This document shows, in pieces, positions 1 to 9,319 of a stretch of DNA of 61,638 bases (position 1 is its first letter; every line of letters begins with the position of its first letter). Location of the stretch: positions 1-61,638 of the forward strand of contig QWJG01000004.1 in the NCBI GenBank assembly GCA_009391845.1, read 5' to 3'. A program made the position numbers and the translations under genes. The notes beneath the pieces were generated by a model. The model was not told where the DNA came from. It searched no databases and was given only the letters and a program-made list of their open reading frames with translations. Source of the stretch: Chloroflexota bacterium (GTDB lineage Bacteria > Chloroflexota > Dehalococcoidia > UBA2979).

Positions 1-1
1 C

Positions 2-586
2 CCGCCGATCCTGCGGATCGTGCCGGTGCGCGCGGCCGGTGACGAGGAACTACGTCCGCTGAAGCCACAGGCGAGCGCCGGGACGCCGCCGGCGTGGTGG
101 CAACGCAGCGAGGTGCCGCTGGGCCTCGGCGGTGTCGCCCTAGCCGCCGCGGCGGCGCTGGCCTGGCAACGCCGGCGCCGTCCGATCGCGCAGCCGGCGG
201 TGCCGATCGAGGATGTCCGATCGCCCGAGGACCGTGCCCGCGCACGCCTCGATGCGTTGCGGGGCGTGGCGCTGGTCGACCGCGCCGCCTACCGCCATTT
301 CTACGGCGAACTGTCGATCGCGACGCGCGCCTACCTAGCGGAGCGGCACGGCTTCAACGCGACGGCGCTGACCACGGGGGAGCTGCGCGAGCGGTTCGCG
401 GGCGCGGGGGTGGGACGCTGGCAGGCGCGGCTGGTCGCCGGGCTGCTGGAGCGGTGCGACGCCGCGGTTTACGCGCGTGCCCAGCCGGATCCTGCCTCGG
501 CGGACCACGACCTGACCGTGGCCTACGAGATCGTGGAGCTGTCGCGGCCACGCCGCGGTGAGTTGCGACAGGCGGTCAGCGCGTGA
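2..586 (+). CDS. BatD/DUF4381-like membrane protein, 5' end missing
   Basis: The reading frame is open from base 2, so the gene begins outside the window; only the last ~194 residues are seen. A Trp-containing linker precedes one hydrophobic segment (about residues 40-57 of what is visible), then an Arg-rich stop-transfer stretch and a soluble helical tail that contains YRHFYGELS. This TM-plus-helical-tail layout is typical of the DUF4381/BatD-type component encoded beside VWA genes in MoxR clusters. The stop codon overlaps the batA start by 4 bases (GTGA), so translation is probably coupled. The family assignment rests on layout and neighbours more than on a signature motif. A GTG at 20 is in frame but is unlikely to be the true start. 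Confidence 0.6.
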   Translation, partial: PPILRIVPVRAAGDEELRPLKPQASAGTPPAWWQRSEVPLGLGGVALAAAAALAWQRRRRPIAQPAVPIEDVRSPEDRARARLDALRGVALVDRAAYRHFYGELSIATRAYLAERHGFNATALTTGELRERFAGAGVGRWQARLVAGLLERCDAAVYARAQPDPASADHDLTVAYEIVELSRPRRGELRQAVSA

Positions 587-1533
587 CGTTCGCGACGCCG
601 CTGCTGCTCTGGCTGCTGCCGCTGGTTGGCGTGCTGGCGTTGATGCAGATCGTGCGGCCACGCCGACCGGCAGATCTGGCGATCGGCTCGCTGGAGGCGA
701 TTCGCGCGGCGGCACGGCCGAGCTGGCGGCTGCGGCTGCGCTGGTTGCCCTCGGCGTTGCGCTGGGCGGCGATCGCGTTCGCGGTGATCGCGTTGGCGCG
801 GCCGCGCCAGGGTCTCGCGGTGACGCAGGTTCCGTCCGAGGGCGTCGACATCGTGATCGCCCTCGATGTGTCGAGCTCGATGCTGACGCTGACGCGCAGC
901 GAGCGGGGCGCAACGCGGCTGTCGGAGGCACAGGAGGTGGTGGCCTCATTCGTGGAGACGCTGGAGGGTGACCGCGTCGGGCTGGTGATCTTCCAAACGC
1001 GCGCGTTGACGCTGTCGCCGTTGACGCACGACACGACGGCGATCCAGCGGCAGGTGCGCGCGATCGCGCCGGGGTTGATCGATGACGGGACGGCGATTGG
1101 CCTCGGGATCAGCGAAGCGCTGACGCTGGTGGAGGATTCGCCGGCGCGGAGCCGCGTGGTGGTGCTGCTGACGGACGGGCAGAACAACGCGGGCGCGATC
1201 ACGCCGGAGGTCGCGGCGCAGCTTGCGACGGCGCTGGACGTGCGCGTCTACACGATTGGCTTCCTCAGCGGCGCGATTGGCGGGCAGATCCCGATTAACG
1301 AGGTGTCGCTGCGGGCGATCGCGCGGAGCACGGACGCGGAGTACTACAACGCGCGCGACCGCGAAGAGCTGGCACGGGCGTACGCGGATATCGGCGAGCT
1401 GGAACGCTCGCGGCTGGGGGAGCGGCGGTTCGTGGCGTTCCGCGAGTACGCGCCGTGGTTCCTGGCCGGTGCGCTGCTGCTGTTGCTGAGTGAGAGCGCG
1501 CTGCGCGCGACGTGGCTGCGGCGGTACCCGTGA
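583..1533 (+). CDS. batA: BatA-type von Willebrand factor A membrane protein
   Basis: 316-residue protein with two N-terminal membrane segments (about 5-22 and 58-72), a VWA domain and a C-terminal membrane segment near 290-305. The metal-dependent adhesion site is intact: ALDVSSSM gives the DxSxS triad at D95, S97 and S99, and LLTDGQNN supplies the later acidic loop. The order TM-TM-VWA-TM is that of BatA/BatB proteins, which bind partners at the membrane and work with MoxR ATPases. The GTG start overlaps the previous stop codon, and the TGA overlaps the next ATG by one base, which points to a translationally coupled operon. The partner MoxR is encoded in the converging reverse-strand half of the cluster. 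Confidence 0.85.
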   Translation: MTFATPLLLWLLPLVGVLALMQIVRPRRPADLAIGSLEAIRAAARPSWRLRLRWLPSALRWAAIAFAVIALARPRQGLAVTQVPSEGVDIVIALDVSSSMLTLTRSERGATRLSEAQEVVASFVETLEGDRVGLVIFQTRALTLSPLTHDTTAIQRQVRAIAPGLIDDGTAIGLGISEALTLVEDSPARSRVVVLLTDGQNNAGAITPEVAAQLATALDVRVYTIGFLSGAIGGQIPINEVSLRAIARSTDAEYYNARDREELARAYADIGELERSRLGERRFVAFREYAPWFLAGALLLLLSESALRATWLRRYP

Positions 1534-3389
1534 TGCTCGGCCTCTCGTTCGGTGAGCCGTGGTCGCTGGCGTTGATCCTGGTGCTGGTGCCGTGGTGGGC
1601 GCTCTTGCGGCTGGAAGCGCGGCGCCGCGCGCGGGCGGATTCTCGCTACGGCGGAGCACCTGAGCTGCGGCTGGGCCGGCGGAGGCGGCTGCAACGCTTG
1701 CGGACGTGGTCGCTGGTGGCTGCGGTCGTGTTGTTCGTGCTGGCGATCGCGCGGCCGCAATGGGGCTCCGAGGATGCGCCCGCTGAACGGCGGGGCGTGG
1801 ACATCGCGATCGCCCTCGATGTGTCGCGGTCGATGACGACGAGCGACGTGCTGCCCTCGCGATCGGTCGCGGCGGCGGAGGGCGTCGGGGAGTTCCTGAC
1901 GCATCTGCGCAGCGATCGTGTCGGCCTCGTGATCTTCTCCGGGCGGGCCTTCGCGCGGTCGCCGCTGACGTTGGACCTCGAGGTGCTCGGGCAGCTCGTG
2001 AACCAGGCGCAGCGGGATGCGGAGCTGGTGCCAGCGGGCACCGATCTGGGCGCGGCGATCGACGAGGCGCGCGCGGTGCTGGCGGTACCGGACGCGGCGG
2101 AGAGCCAGGTGATCATCGTCATCTCGGATGGCGAGGACCTCGGTGAGGCGGCGTTGGCGGCAGCAGCACGCGCGGCGAACGACGGCATCCCGGTGTTCAC
2201 GGTGGCCGTAGGCACAGACGCCGGGGCGGCGATTCCCGGTGACGCGGCAACGCTGGCGATCAGCCGCGCGGACCGCGAGACGTTACGCGCGATCGCGACG
2301 GCGACGGGCGGCGATTTCCGGGAGCTGAACGCGATCGCGGGGCTGGCGATCGAGGTTCAGCGGCTCCGACAGAGCGAGTTTGGGGACGACACGGGGCAGC
2401 AGCCGATCGAGCGCTTCCAGTGGTTCCTGGTGCCCGCCGTGCTGTTGTTGCTGTTGCCGATGGTCGTCGGCGAGGCGGCGGGCCGGCGATCGCGGGTGCT
2501 GACGCGCCGGCACCTCGGGGCGACGGCGATCCTCGGTACGTTGCTGCTCGGGGCGTGTGGCGGGTCGCAGCTCTACCAACTGGTGGCGGACGGCAACGCG
2601 GCCTACGACCAGGCGTTCTACGACGAAGCGTTGATCGAGTACCGCGATGCGCTGCTGGCGTCGCCGGGTGAGCCGGCGGTCGGCTACAACGTCGGTAACA
2701 CGCTGAACCGGCTGCGTCGTTACGAGGAGGCCTCGGTAGCGGCGGGGGATGCGCTGACGCGGGTGGACGACAACGTGCTGGCGGCGCTGATTGGCTACGC
2801 GCTGGGGAACCACGCGGTGGCGCGCGGGGCGCTCGAGGAGGCGCGGCGACGCTACATCGGCGTGCTGCGGATCGATCCGGACGATGCCGAAGCGAAGGCG
2901 AACCTGGAGTGGGTGCTGGCGCGCCTGCAGCCGCCCGACGTGGGTACTGACAATCCCGACGAGCCGACCAGCACCCCGGAGGCGACGCCGGAGCCCGGCG
3001 ACTCGCCGGGGTCCTCTGACGGCGAGTCACCCGACAGCGATCCGGGCGAGGGCGGTCCGGATGACGGGACGCAGGGTGATGGGCCGGGCGAGCAACCGAG
3101 CCAACAACCCGATGGCCAATCGACCCCGGGGGAGCCGACCCCGGCCGCGGGCAGCGATCAACCGGGCACGGAGCCGGGCAGCGACACTCCGGGGACGGCG
3201 ACCGACGATCCGGGTGGAGCGCTGTCGCTGGAGCAGGCGCAGGCGGCGCTGGAGCAGGCGCTCCAGGATCTGCAGGGCGATCTGACGCTGGAAGAGGCGG
3301 CACAACTGCTGGAGCTGATCCGTCAGCTCAGTGCAGTGGAGCCGTTAGACGGAGTCGGATCGAGCCGCGGCGGATTCGGCGACCGCTGA
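1533..3389 (+). CDS. BatB-BatC fusion: VWA domain, internal lipobox, TPR, Pro/Gly/Asp-rich tail
   Basis: 618 residues from the ATG that overlaps the batA stop (TGATG). The N-terminal half is BatB-like: two membrane segments, VWA with MIDAS ALDVSRSM (D96, S98, S100) and VISDGED, then a membrane segment at about 298-313. After a basic stretch comes a second hydrophobic run ending LLLGACGG (Cys342), which reads like a lipoprotein signal peptide. It is followed by tetratricopeptide-like helices (about 350-470) as in BatC, then a low-complexity tail rich in Pro, Gly, Asp, Ser and Thr, and a final Gln/Leu-rich helix. Bacteroidota usually encode BatB and BatC separately. The last 45 bases overlap the converging transglutaminase-like gene. 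Confidence 0.85.
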   Translation: MLGLSFGEPWSLALILVLVPWWALLRLEARRRARADSRYGGAPELRLGRRRRLQRLRTWSLVAAVVLFVLAIARPQWGSEDAPAERRGVDIAIALDVSRSMTTSDVLPSRSVAAAEGVGEFLTHLRSDRVGLVIFSGRAFARSPLTLDLEVLGQLVNQAQRDAELVPAGTDLGAAIDEARAVLAVPDAAESQVIIVISDGEDLGEAALAAAARAANDGIPVFTVAVGTDAGAAIPGDAATLAISRADRETLRAIATATGGDFRELNAIAGLAIEVQRLRQSEFGDDTGQQPIERFQWFLVPAVLLLLLPMVVGEAAGRRSRVLTRRHLGATAILGTLLLGACGGSQLYQLVADGNAAYDQAFYDEALIEYRDALLASPGEPAVGYNVGNTLNRLRRYEEASVAAGDALTRVDDNVLAALIGYALGNHAVARGALEEARRRYIGVLRIDPDDAEAKANLEWVLARLQPPDVGTDNPDEPTSTPEATPEPGDSPGSSDGESPDSDPGEGGPDDGTQGDGPGEQPSQQPDGQSTPGEPTPAAGSDQPGTEPGSDTPGTATDDPGGALSLEQAQAALEQALQDLQGDLTLEEAAQLLELIRQLSAVEPLDGVGSSRGGFGDR

Positions 3390-5741
3390 GCTGCGTCGGC
3401 GGAACGGGATGAACCGGCTGAAGACGCGGCGCCAGAGCCGGTTGCGCGCGAGGCGGTAGCTCTCGTGGAGGGCGGTCGCGGCCTCCTCGGAGGGCGGCGC
3501 GGCCTCGAGGCCGTAGCGGGCGCGGGTGTAGTCGCGGGCGATCGCATCGAAGGCGGCGGGCTCACCGGTGGTGGCGGCGACCTCGTGGGCCCACTCGAGC
3601 GGGGTGCGGGTGACGCGCGGCTCGATGCCAGCCCAGGCGGTGATGCGCTGGAGCTTGGCCCAACGGCGCTGCGCCGGCGCGAGTGCGCGCAGTTGGTACT
3701 CCCAGGCGAAGCGGAAGCCGATACCGGCGGCGAAAACGACGACGCCGAGGATGACCAGCAGCGTCAGCGCTTGCACGATCACCGACCCGATACCGGAGCT
3801 GGAGTTGGTTGACTCCAGGGCAGCGAGGTCCACGGCAGCAGCCGCCTCGGAGCCGAACAGCAGTTCCAGTTCGTTGAGCAGCGCTTCCTCGTCAACAGTG
3901 ATGCCACTGCCGGTTGTGGCGAGCGGCTGGCGCAGCGCGGTGTCGTCGCCTGGTCGGGCGACCAGATCGCGGCCGGGAGTGGGGTTGAACTCGACCCAGC
4001 CGAGGCCGTCGAAGTAGACCTCGGTCCAAGCCCACGCGTCCTTTTCGGTCAGCGTGTAGGTCTTGCTCGTGGCGTCGAAGTTGTCCTCATCGAGGGAGAA
4101 GCCCGCGGCCATGCGCGTGGGGATGCCGAGCGTGCGCAGCATGACGGCCATCGCGGCGGCGTGGTGATCGAAGTAGCCGGCCTGCGAGTCGAAGAGGAAG
4201 TGATCGATGGCGTCACGGAGCGGGGGCGGGTCGGAGACGTCGATCGAGTACGGGTAATTGACCCGCAGGTAGTCCTCGATGATGCGGGCGGCGGCGAACG
4301 GGTGCTGCCCGCCGGCGAGGCTCTGGGAGAGAGCGGCGATTTCGGGCGGGAGATCGTTGGGGAGCTGGAGGTAGCGATCGCGAATGCCGGCGGGGTAGTC
4401 GGTACCGGTCGCGAGCAGCGTGTCGATCGCGGCGGCGGAGACGGCGCCGACGACGACGTAGGTGTCGCCCTCGCGGAGGCGATCCTGGGGTGCGATTCCG
4501 ACGATGTCCGCGGGACCGCCCCCGAAGAGGAGATCGCCCGCGACGTCGGAGGCGATTGGATCGCCGGGGGAGAGCATGCGGCGATCCGGGACCGGGCCGA
4601 GCACGGTGACGGTGAGCGTGACCGGGCGGCGGAGCTGCGCCTGCGAGAGCGTGGTACCGAACGCGGCGGCCTCGATGGTCGTGCCGAGCAGCGGCTGGGT
4701 GGTGACGCCCGAGTTCCGCCAGCCGGTGCCGGTGTACTCGTCGTAGACGGCGCCGCGGAGGTGGCCAGGCTCGTCGGAACTGACCTCCATCAGCGGGGTG
4801 GAGCTGAGTGTGACCTTGCCCTGAAGTGGGAGCACTTCGCCGAAGGCATGGACGGGTATGTCGCGCTTCGACGAGACGCCGATGAAGACACGCCCGAGGC
4901 CTTCGACACGGCCGCTCACCGGGGCGACGGCGCGGTTCCAGAGATCGGCGACCGGTCCCCAGTTGTTCGCGGTGGGGATGAGCCATGCGCCGACGATCAG
5001 CGCGAGCGAGATCCAGACGCCGGCGAACGCGACTTCCATGGACATGAGGTCGGGCCAGGCGATGCGCTCCTCACGCCAGCGCCCGAGCGCCCGCGCGAAG
5101 TGGAGCTGGAGGACGAGCAACACCGAGGCGAAGAGGAAGACGACGAAGTGCAGCGACGGCTGCCCCGGGAGGTAAGAGATGTTGGTGAGCAGGATGAAGC
5201 CCGGCGGGATCAGCGCGACCCAGGCGTTGCGCCAACGGACGACGGCCCAGGCGGCGAGGTAGGCGACCGCCCAGGTGGAGAAGACGAGCATGAGTACGAA
5301 TGGCAGCGGATCGCTGGAGACGCCGCCGCTGAGGAGTGCCGACGCCCAGTCCTGCAGCCGCAACACCAGCTCCGCGCGGCGCGCGCCGATGCCGGTACCG
5401 AGCAGCGGATCAGTGAGCGCCATGTTCGCCATGACGATGGCGACGACGCCGACGAGGCCGATTCCGACGCCGAGGATCTGGAGCAGCGAGGCGCGACCGG
5501 GTAGCTGGGAGACCAGCCAACCGCCGGCGAGGCCGAAGATGACGGTGAGGGTGAGCGAGGGCATCTCCTCGACCCAGTTGGCGCTCTCGAGGGAGTTGCT
5601 CATCGCCAGCAGGGCGACGAAGAGGAGCAACAGGTTGAGCCAGCGCTCGGTATTGCCGATGAGGCCGAGCACGCCGCCGCGCTTCTCGAACGGATCGCGT
5701 TCCGAGGGGCGGTAGAGCGTTTCCCAGGAGACGGAGCTCAT
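3345..5741 (-). CDS. TgpA-like multi-pass membrane protein with a catalytically dead transglutaminase fold
   Basis: 798 residues: about six to eight N-terminal membrane segments (up to ~255), an extracytoplasmic beta-rich region, a transglutaminase-like domain (~480-590), a C-terminal membrane segment (~655-675) and a cytoplasmic DUF4129-like tail. This is the TgpA architecture normally found in MoxR-DUF58 operons. The domain is easy to align (MLRTLGIPTR, AWTEVYFDGLGWVEFNPTPG), but the three catalytic positions are changed: the Cys position is F524 (GYF for GYC), the His position is W570 (DAWAW for DAHAW) and the Asp position is N586 (FNPT for FDPT). The protein therefore probably does not act as a transglutaminase or protease. 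Its ATG overlaps the DUF58 stop by 4 bases. Confidence 0.85.
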   Translation of the reverse strand: MSSVSWETLYRPSERDPFEKRGGVLGLIGNTERWLNLLLLFVALLAMSNSLESANWVEEMPSLTLTVIFGLAGGWLVSQLPGRASLLQILGVGIGLVGVVAIVMANMALTDPLLGTGIGARRAELVLRLQDWASALLSGGVSSDPLPFVLMLVFSTWAVAYLAAWAVVRWRNAWVALIPPGFILLTNISYLPGQPSLHFVVFLFASVLLVLQLHFARALGRWREERIAWPDLMSMEVAFAGVWISLALIVGAWLIPTANNWGPVADLWNRAVAPVSGRVEGLGRVFIGVSSKRDIPVHAFGEVLPLQGKVTLSSTPLMEVSSDEPGHLRGAVYDEYTGTGWRNSGVTTQPLLGTTIEAAAFGTTLSQAQLRRPVTLTVTVLGPVPDRRMLSPGDPIASDVAGDLLFGGGPADIVGIAPQDRLREGDTYVVVGAVSAAAIDTLLATGTDYPAGIRDRYLQLPNDLPPEIAALSQSLAGGQHPFAAARIIEDYLRVNYPYSIDVSDPPPLRDAIDHFLFDSQAGYFDHHAAAMAVMLRTLGIPTRMAAGFSLDEDNFDATSKTYTLTEKDAWAWTEVYFDGLGWVEFNPTPGRDLVARPGDDTALRQPLATTGSGITVDEEALLNELELLFGSEAAAAVDLAALESTNSSSGIGSVIVQALTLLVILGVVVFAAGIGFRFAWEYQLRALAPAQRRWAKLQRITAWAGIEPRVTRTPLEWAHEVAATTGEPAAFDAIARDYTRARYGLEAAPPSEEAATALHESYRLARNRLWRRVFSRFIPFRRRSSAVAESAAARSDSV

Positions 5742-7000
5742 GGCCGCGCGCCCTCGTACTGCTGAATCGCGCGCTCAGCGCCGGCGCCCAGCGCACGACC
5801 GAGGTCGTCCTGGTGCTTCACGGTGTAGGAGTAGACGCCGCCGGCGGCGAGGGTGCTGTAGACATCCAGCGCGCTGGGTGCTTCGCCGTAGGTGTTGGCT
5901 TCCAGCAGGACGGCGGCGACCTTGACGCCGCGGGCGGACAGGCCGGTGAGGGTCAGCGCCCAGTCGGTATCGGTGGACGGCGTGACGACGACCACGGTGG
6001 TGTGACGGCCGAAGCGTCGCGATTCCTCGATGATCAGGTTGGTCAGCGGCACGTCGCCGGTCGCGCGGGCGAGGGCGAGTGATTCGAGGATCCGGGTGTA
6101 GTGGTTCTGGCCTCGATCGGGTTCGTCGATGCGGAGGTCGCTGCCGAAGGAGATCATGCCGACCGAGCGGTTGGCGTTGATGAAGTAGCGCGCGATCGAG
6201 GCGCAGATCTGGACCGCGCCTTCCTCGGTGCTGTCTTCGCCGCTGCCGACGTGCTGGGAGCGCTGGAGATCGAGGACGATCCAGATATCGGATGCGGGAT
6301 CGAGCTCGAACTGCTTCACCATCGGGCGACCGGCGCGAGCGGTGGCCGGCCAGTGGATGCGGTTGAACGAATCGCCGGGGGCGTATTCGCGGATACCGGA
6401 AACGTTGGGCGTGACGTTGTGGGTGCGGCGCCGGAAGCGGCCTTCACCGGGCAGGTTGGCCGGCGGGATGTAGAAGTTGGGCAGCTCCGGAGCGTTGGGG
6501 TAGACGAGCACGGAGGCGGTCTGCCCGAACTCGCGCTCCATGCGGAAGAATCCGAAGGGGTCCGTGGCGATGATGCGGAGCGGCCCGAGTTCGTAGAGGC
6601 CGCGGAGGCGCGCCGGGGTGGCGTAGTTCCAGGTGGCGACGCCGTGCGCGCCGAGGGTGACGACGCGCCGTGCGGCGTGGTTGGGCACCGAGGACTGATC
6701 CTCCACCTCCAGCCAGAGCTTCGGCAGGCGCGAGCGAGAGCGGATGATGACGCGGCCTTCCAGGTTCTGGCCCTGCGTCACGCGGTGGGTCTTGCGCAGC
6801 ACTTCGACTTCCAGCCCGCGCGACATCGAGCGGGTCCAGAAGTAGAGCGCCGGGACGGCGACGGCGACGATGTAGGCGAGGCGGAAGAGCAACCAGAAGC
6901 CGGTCGCGAAGCCGAGCACGACGCAGACGACGCCGAGGCTGAGGGCGATCGCGGCGCTCGGGTAGCGGCGGATGACACCGACCAGCTTCCCGATTCCCAT
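5738..7000 (-). CDS. DUF58 family membrane protein
   Basis: 420 residues from the ATG beginning MGIGKLVGVIRR, 7 bases after the moxR stop; the in-frame sequence further upstream lies inside moxR. Two adjacent membrane segments (about 15-50) precede a beta-rich region and the DUF58 core, which includes IREYAPGDSFNRIHWPATAR, the family signature, followed by a VWA-like fold (WIVLDLQRS). DUF58 proteins are encoded next to MoxR ATPases and transglutaminase-like membrane proteins almost universally, and this gene sits between the two. Gene order moxR-DUF58-TGase with 7-base and overlapping junctions indicates one transcript. Biochemical function is not established for the family. Confidence 0.88.
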   Translation of the reverse strand: MGIGKLVGVIRRYPSAAIALSLGVVCVVLGFATGFWLLFRLAYIVAVAVPALYFWTRSMSRGLEVEVLRKTHRVTQGQNLEGRVIIRSRSRLPKLWLEVEDQSSVPNHAARRVVTLGAHGVATWNYATPARLRGLYELGPLRIIATDPFGFFRMEREFGQTASVLVYPNAPELPNFYIPPANLPGEGRFRRRTHNVTPNVSGIREYAPGDSFNRIHWPATARAGRPMVKQFELDPASDIWIVLDLQRSQHVGSGEDSTEEGAVQICASIARYFINANRSVGMISFGSDLRIDEPDRGQNHYTRILESLALARATGDVPLTNLIIEESRRFGRHTTVVVVTPSTDTDWALTLTGLSARGVKVAAVLLEANTYGEAPSALDVYSTLAAGGVYSYTVKHQDDLGRALGAGAERAIQQYEGARP

Positions 7001-7007
7001 CAGAGAC

Positions 7008-7964
7008 TCAGGCGCCGCCGCGTGCCCGGACGCCCGGGACGGGTACCCGTTCGATCGCCTCGTCGACGATCTGGGCGCTGTCGATCTCACGCACGCGCGC
7101 GCCGGGGCTGACGATCACACGGTGACCGAGGGTGGCGTAGGCGAGCAGTTTGACGTCGTCCGGCTGCACGAAGTCGCGACCCTCGAGGAGGGCGTACGCC
7201 TGGGCGACGCGCATCAGCGCGAGCGAGCCGCGCGGCGAGGAACCGAGGTACACGCTCTCGTGTTCCCGCGTCGCGGTGACCAGACTGACGATGTACTTCT
7301 TGATGAGCGGGTCGACGTAGATCTGGCGTACGGCACCCTGCAGTTCGACGACCTCGGCGCGGCTTGTGACCTCGGGGAGGGACTCGATTGGGTGGCGGTT
7401 CTGTTGTGCGTCCATGATCAGGACCTCGTCGGTTGGCGACGGGTACCCGAGGTGGATGCGGAGCATGAAGCGATCGAGCTGGGCTTCCGGCAGCGGGAAG
7501 GTGCCTTCGTACTCAATCGGGTTCTGGGTGGCCATGACCATGAACGGCTCGGGGAGGCGGTGCGTGACACCGTCGACGGTGACCTGATCCTCTTCCATCG
7601 CCTCGAGCAGCGCGGACTGGGTCTTCGGGGTGGCGCGGTTCACCTCGTCGGCGAGAACGACCTCGGCCATGATCGGGCCGGGGCGGAACTCGAAGCCGCC
7701 GGTCTGCTGCTGGTAGATCGAGACTCCGGTGACGTCCGAGGGCAGCAGGTCCGGGGTGAACTGGATCCGCGAGAACCGACAACCGACGGAACGGGCGAGT
7801 GCGCGCGCGAGCATCGTCTTGCCGACGCCGGGGACGTCCTCGATGAGGAGGTGCCCGCGGCAGATGAGCGTGATGAGCGCGAGACGAGCTTCGTGCTGTT
7901 TGCCGATGATGACGCGCTCGACGTTGTCGAGGATGCGTTCGGCGACGAGTTTGGGATCTTCCAC
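7008..7964 (-). CDS. moxR: MoxR family AAA+ ATPase
   Basis: 318 residues from GTG at 7964, chosen because GGGGAGGT lies just upstream and the protein then starts at the conserved [12 protein letters not shown] helix. Walker A is [11 protein letters not shown], Walker B is [10 protein letters not shown], and the MoxR-typical sensor [12 protein letters not shown] and [10 protein letters not shown] are all present, so the ATPase should be active. MoxR proteins are chaperone-like ATPases that act on VWA-domain partners; the two VWA proteins of this cluster are encoded on the opposite strand 4-6 kb away. First gene of the reverse half-operon, divergent from the M23 peptidase gene at 8168. Confidence 0.93.
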   Translation of the reverse strand: MEDPKLVAERILDNVERVIIGKQHEARLALITLICRGHLLIEDVPGVGKTMLARALARSVGCRFSRIQFTPDLLPSDVTGVSIYQQQTGGFEFRPGPIMAEVVLADEVNRATPKTQSALLEAMEEDQVTVDGVTHRLPEPFMVMATQNPIEYEGTFPLPEAQLDRFMLRIHLGYPSPTDEVLIMDAQQNRHPIESLPEVTSRAEVVELQGAVRQIYVDPLIKKYIVSLVTATREHESVYLGSSPRGSLALMRVAQAYALLEGRDFVQPDDVKLLAYATLGHRVIVSPGARVREIDSAQIVDEAIERVPVPGVRARGGA

Positions 7965-8167
7965 GTGACCTCCCCGCGGTCTGTCGAGCGTCCGTCCGAC
8001 CGGGCTACCGGCGGCGGACAACGATTGTTGTTGAGCGAGGCGACCTGCCGGCCACCGTGGTTCCCGAAGTATAGCCAATCACAAAACGTCAGGCGGGCTC
8101 GTGAGGTTCCTCACCAGTCGTAGGATGGGAATGACCCCGGGACCCGACCGTAAGGACTGCACCGGCC
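7965..8167. promoter_or_regulatory. Divergent intergenic region between moxR and the M23 peptidase gene
   Basis: About 200 bases separate the two GTG starts. On the reverse strand a TATACT hexamer (8068-8073) could be the -10 for moxR, but no good -35 is seen at 16-18 bases. GGGGAGGT, the moxR ribosome binding site, is at the left edge. No other structure is visible. Confidence 0.3.
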
Positions 8168-9319
8168 GTGACGACTGGTCCCGACTCGCACGGCACCGTT
8201 TCCGGTGCCCCGCCCCCCGATGACCGCCCTGCAGTGGACCGAGACTCAGGCGATCGGCATGGCCGGAGGCCGGTGCGCTGGGCGACGGCGCTCGTTGGGG
8301 TGGCGCTGCTGGGCGCGGCGGCGGCGGTGTTCTTCGCCGACCGAGGCGCCGCAAACAATGGCGATGTGACGTTCGTGACGGCGACCGCGACCGCAGGTGC
8401 GAGCGCGACGCCGTTGTTGGGCTCCGGTGGCGCCGCGGCCGCGACTGGCACCGCCGGGGCCAGCGCGACGGGCGCTGCGGGGACGGCGACGTTGGCACCG
8501 ACGGCGACGCCAACCGAGGCTCCGCCCCGCGTGAGGCTCAGTGCGGAGGCGGTCGGGATCGGCGAGACGTTCGCGATCCGCGTGTTCGCACCGGAGGCGG
8601 GAAGCGGAGCGGTGGTGGCGAACGGCGTGTCCTCGCCGTTGCTGGCCGAGGACGGCGGGACGCTCTTCGGCGTGGTGGGGATTCCCTTGAATGCAGCCCT
8701 GGGGACGATCGAGCTCCTGCTGACGTTGCGCGATGACTTCGGCACGGTGATCGAGGAGCGCGCGGTGCCGTTCGAGATCGTCACCGTCGATCGCCCTGTC
8801 GACTACCTGGCGCTGACCGAGGAGCAGGGGGCAGTGCTGACGCCGGGGGCGGCGGTGCTGGAGGCACGGCTGCGGAACGAGCAGTTCCTGAGCTTCGATC
8901 GTCAGCGCCGCTGGGACGGGCTCTTTCTGGTGCCGGTCCAGGGATATCCGACGACGGAGTTCGGGCAAGGCCGGTCGATCAACGGCGGTCCCTTTGGCGG
9001 GTTCCACTCTGGCGCCGATATCGCGAATGAGGCGTGCACGCCGATCCGGGCGGCGGCGGCCGGGCGCGTGGCCTGGACCGGCGAGATGCCGATCCGCGGG
9101 AACTCGGTGATCGTCGATCACGGGGGCGGGGTGAAGACGGGGTACCACCACCTGCAGGCGATTCTCGTCGAGGTGGGGCAAGCGGTGACGCCCGGGATGG
9201 TGCTGGGCGAGATGGGGTCGACGGGGCTGTCGACGGGACCGCACCTGCACTGGGAGTTGACGATTTACGGCGTGAACGTGGACCCGATCACCTGGACCGA
9301 GGTCGACTTCAGCGAGTAG
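8168..9319 (+). CDS. Membrane-anchored M23 (LytM-type) peptidase
   Basis: 383 residues: a short cytoplasmic start, one membrane segment (about 40-58, WATALVGVALLGAAAAVFF), an Ala/Thr/Gly-rich linker, a beta-rich region and a C-terminal peptidase M23 domain. The zinc and catalytic motifs are intact: FHSGADIA (HxxxD), GYHHLQ and GPHLHWE (HxH), so it should cleave peptidoglycan cross-bridges outside the membrane. The stop overlaps the end of the converging prmA gene by 11 bases. A second M23 enzyme, with LysM domains, is encoded at 19.3 kb. Confidence 0.9.
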   Translation: MTTGPDSHGTVSGAPPPDDRPAVDRDSGDRHGRRPVRWATALVGVALLGAAAAVFFADRGAANNGDVTFVTATATAGASATPLLGSGGAAAATGTAGASATGAAGTATLAPTATPTEAPPRVRLSAEAVGIGETFAIRVFAPEAGSGAVVANGVSSPLLAEDGGTLFGVVGIPLNAALGTIELLLTLRDDFGTVIEERAVPFEIVTVDRPVDYLALTEEQGAVLTPGAAVLEARLRNEQFLSFDRQRRWDGLFLVPVQGYPTTEFGQGRSINGGPFGGFHSGADIANEACTPIRAAAAGRVAWTGEMPIRGNSVIVDHGGGVKTGYHHLQAILVEVGQAVTPGMVLGEMGSTGLSTGPHLHWELTIYGVNVDPITWTEVDFSE

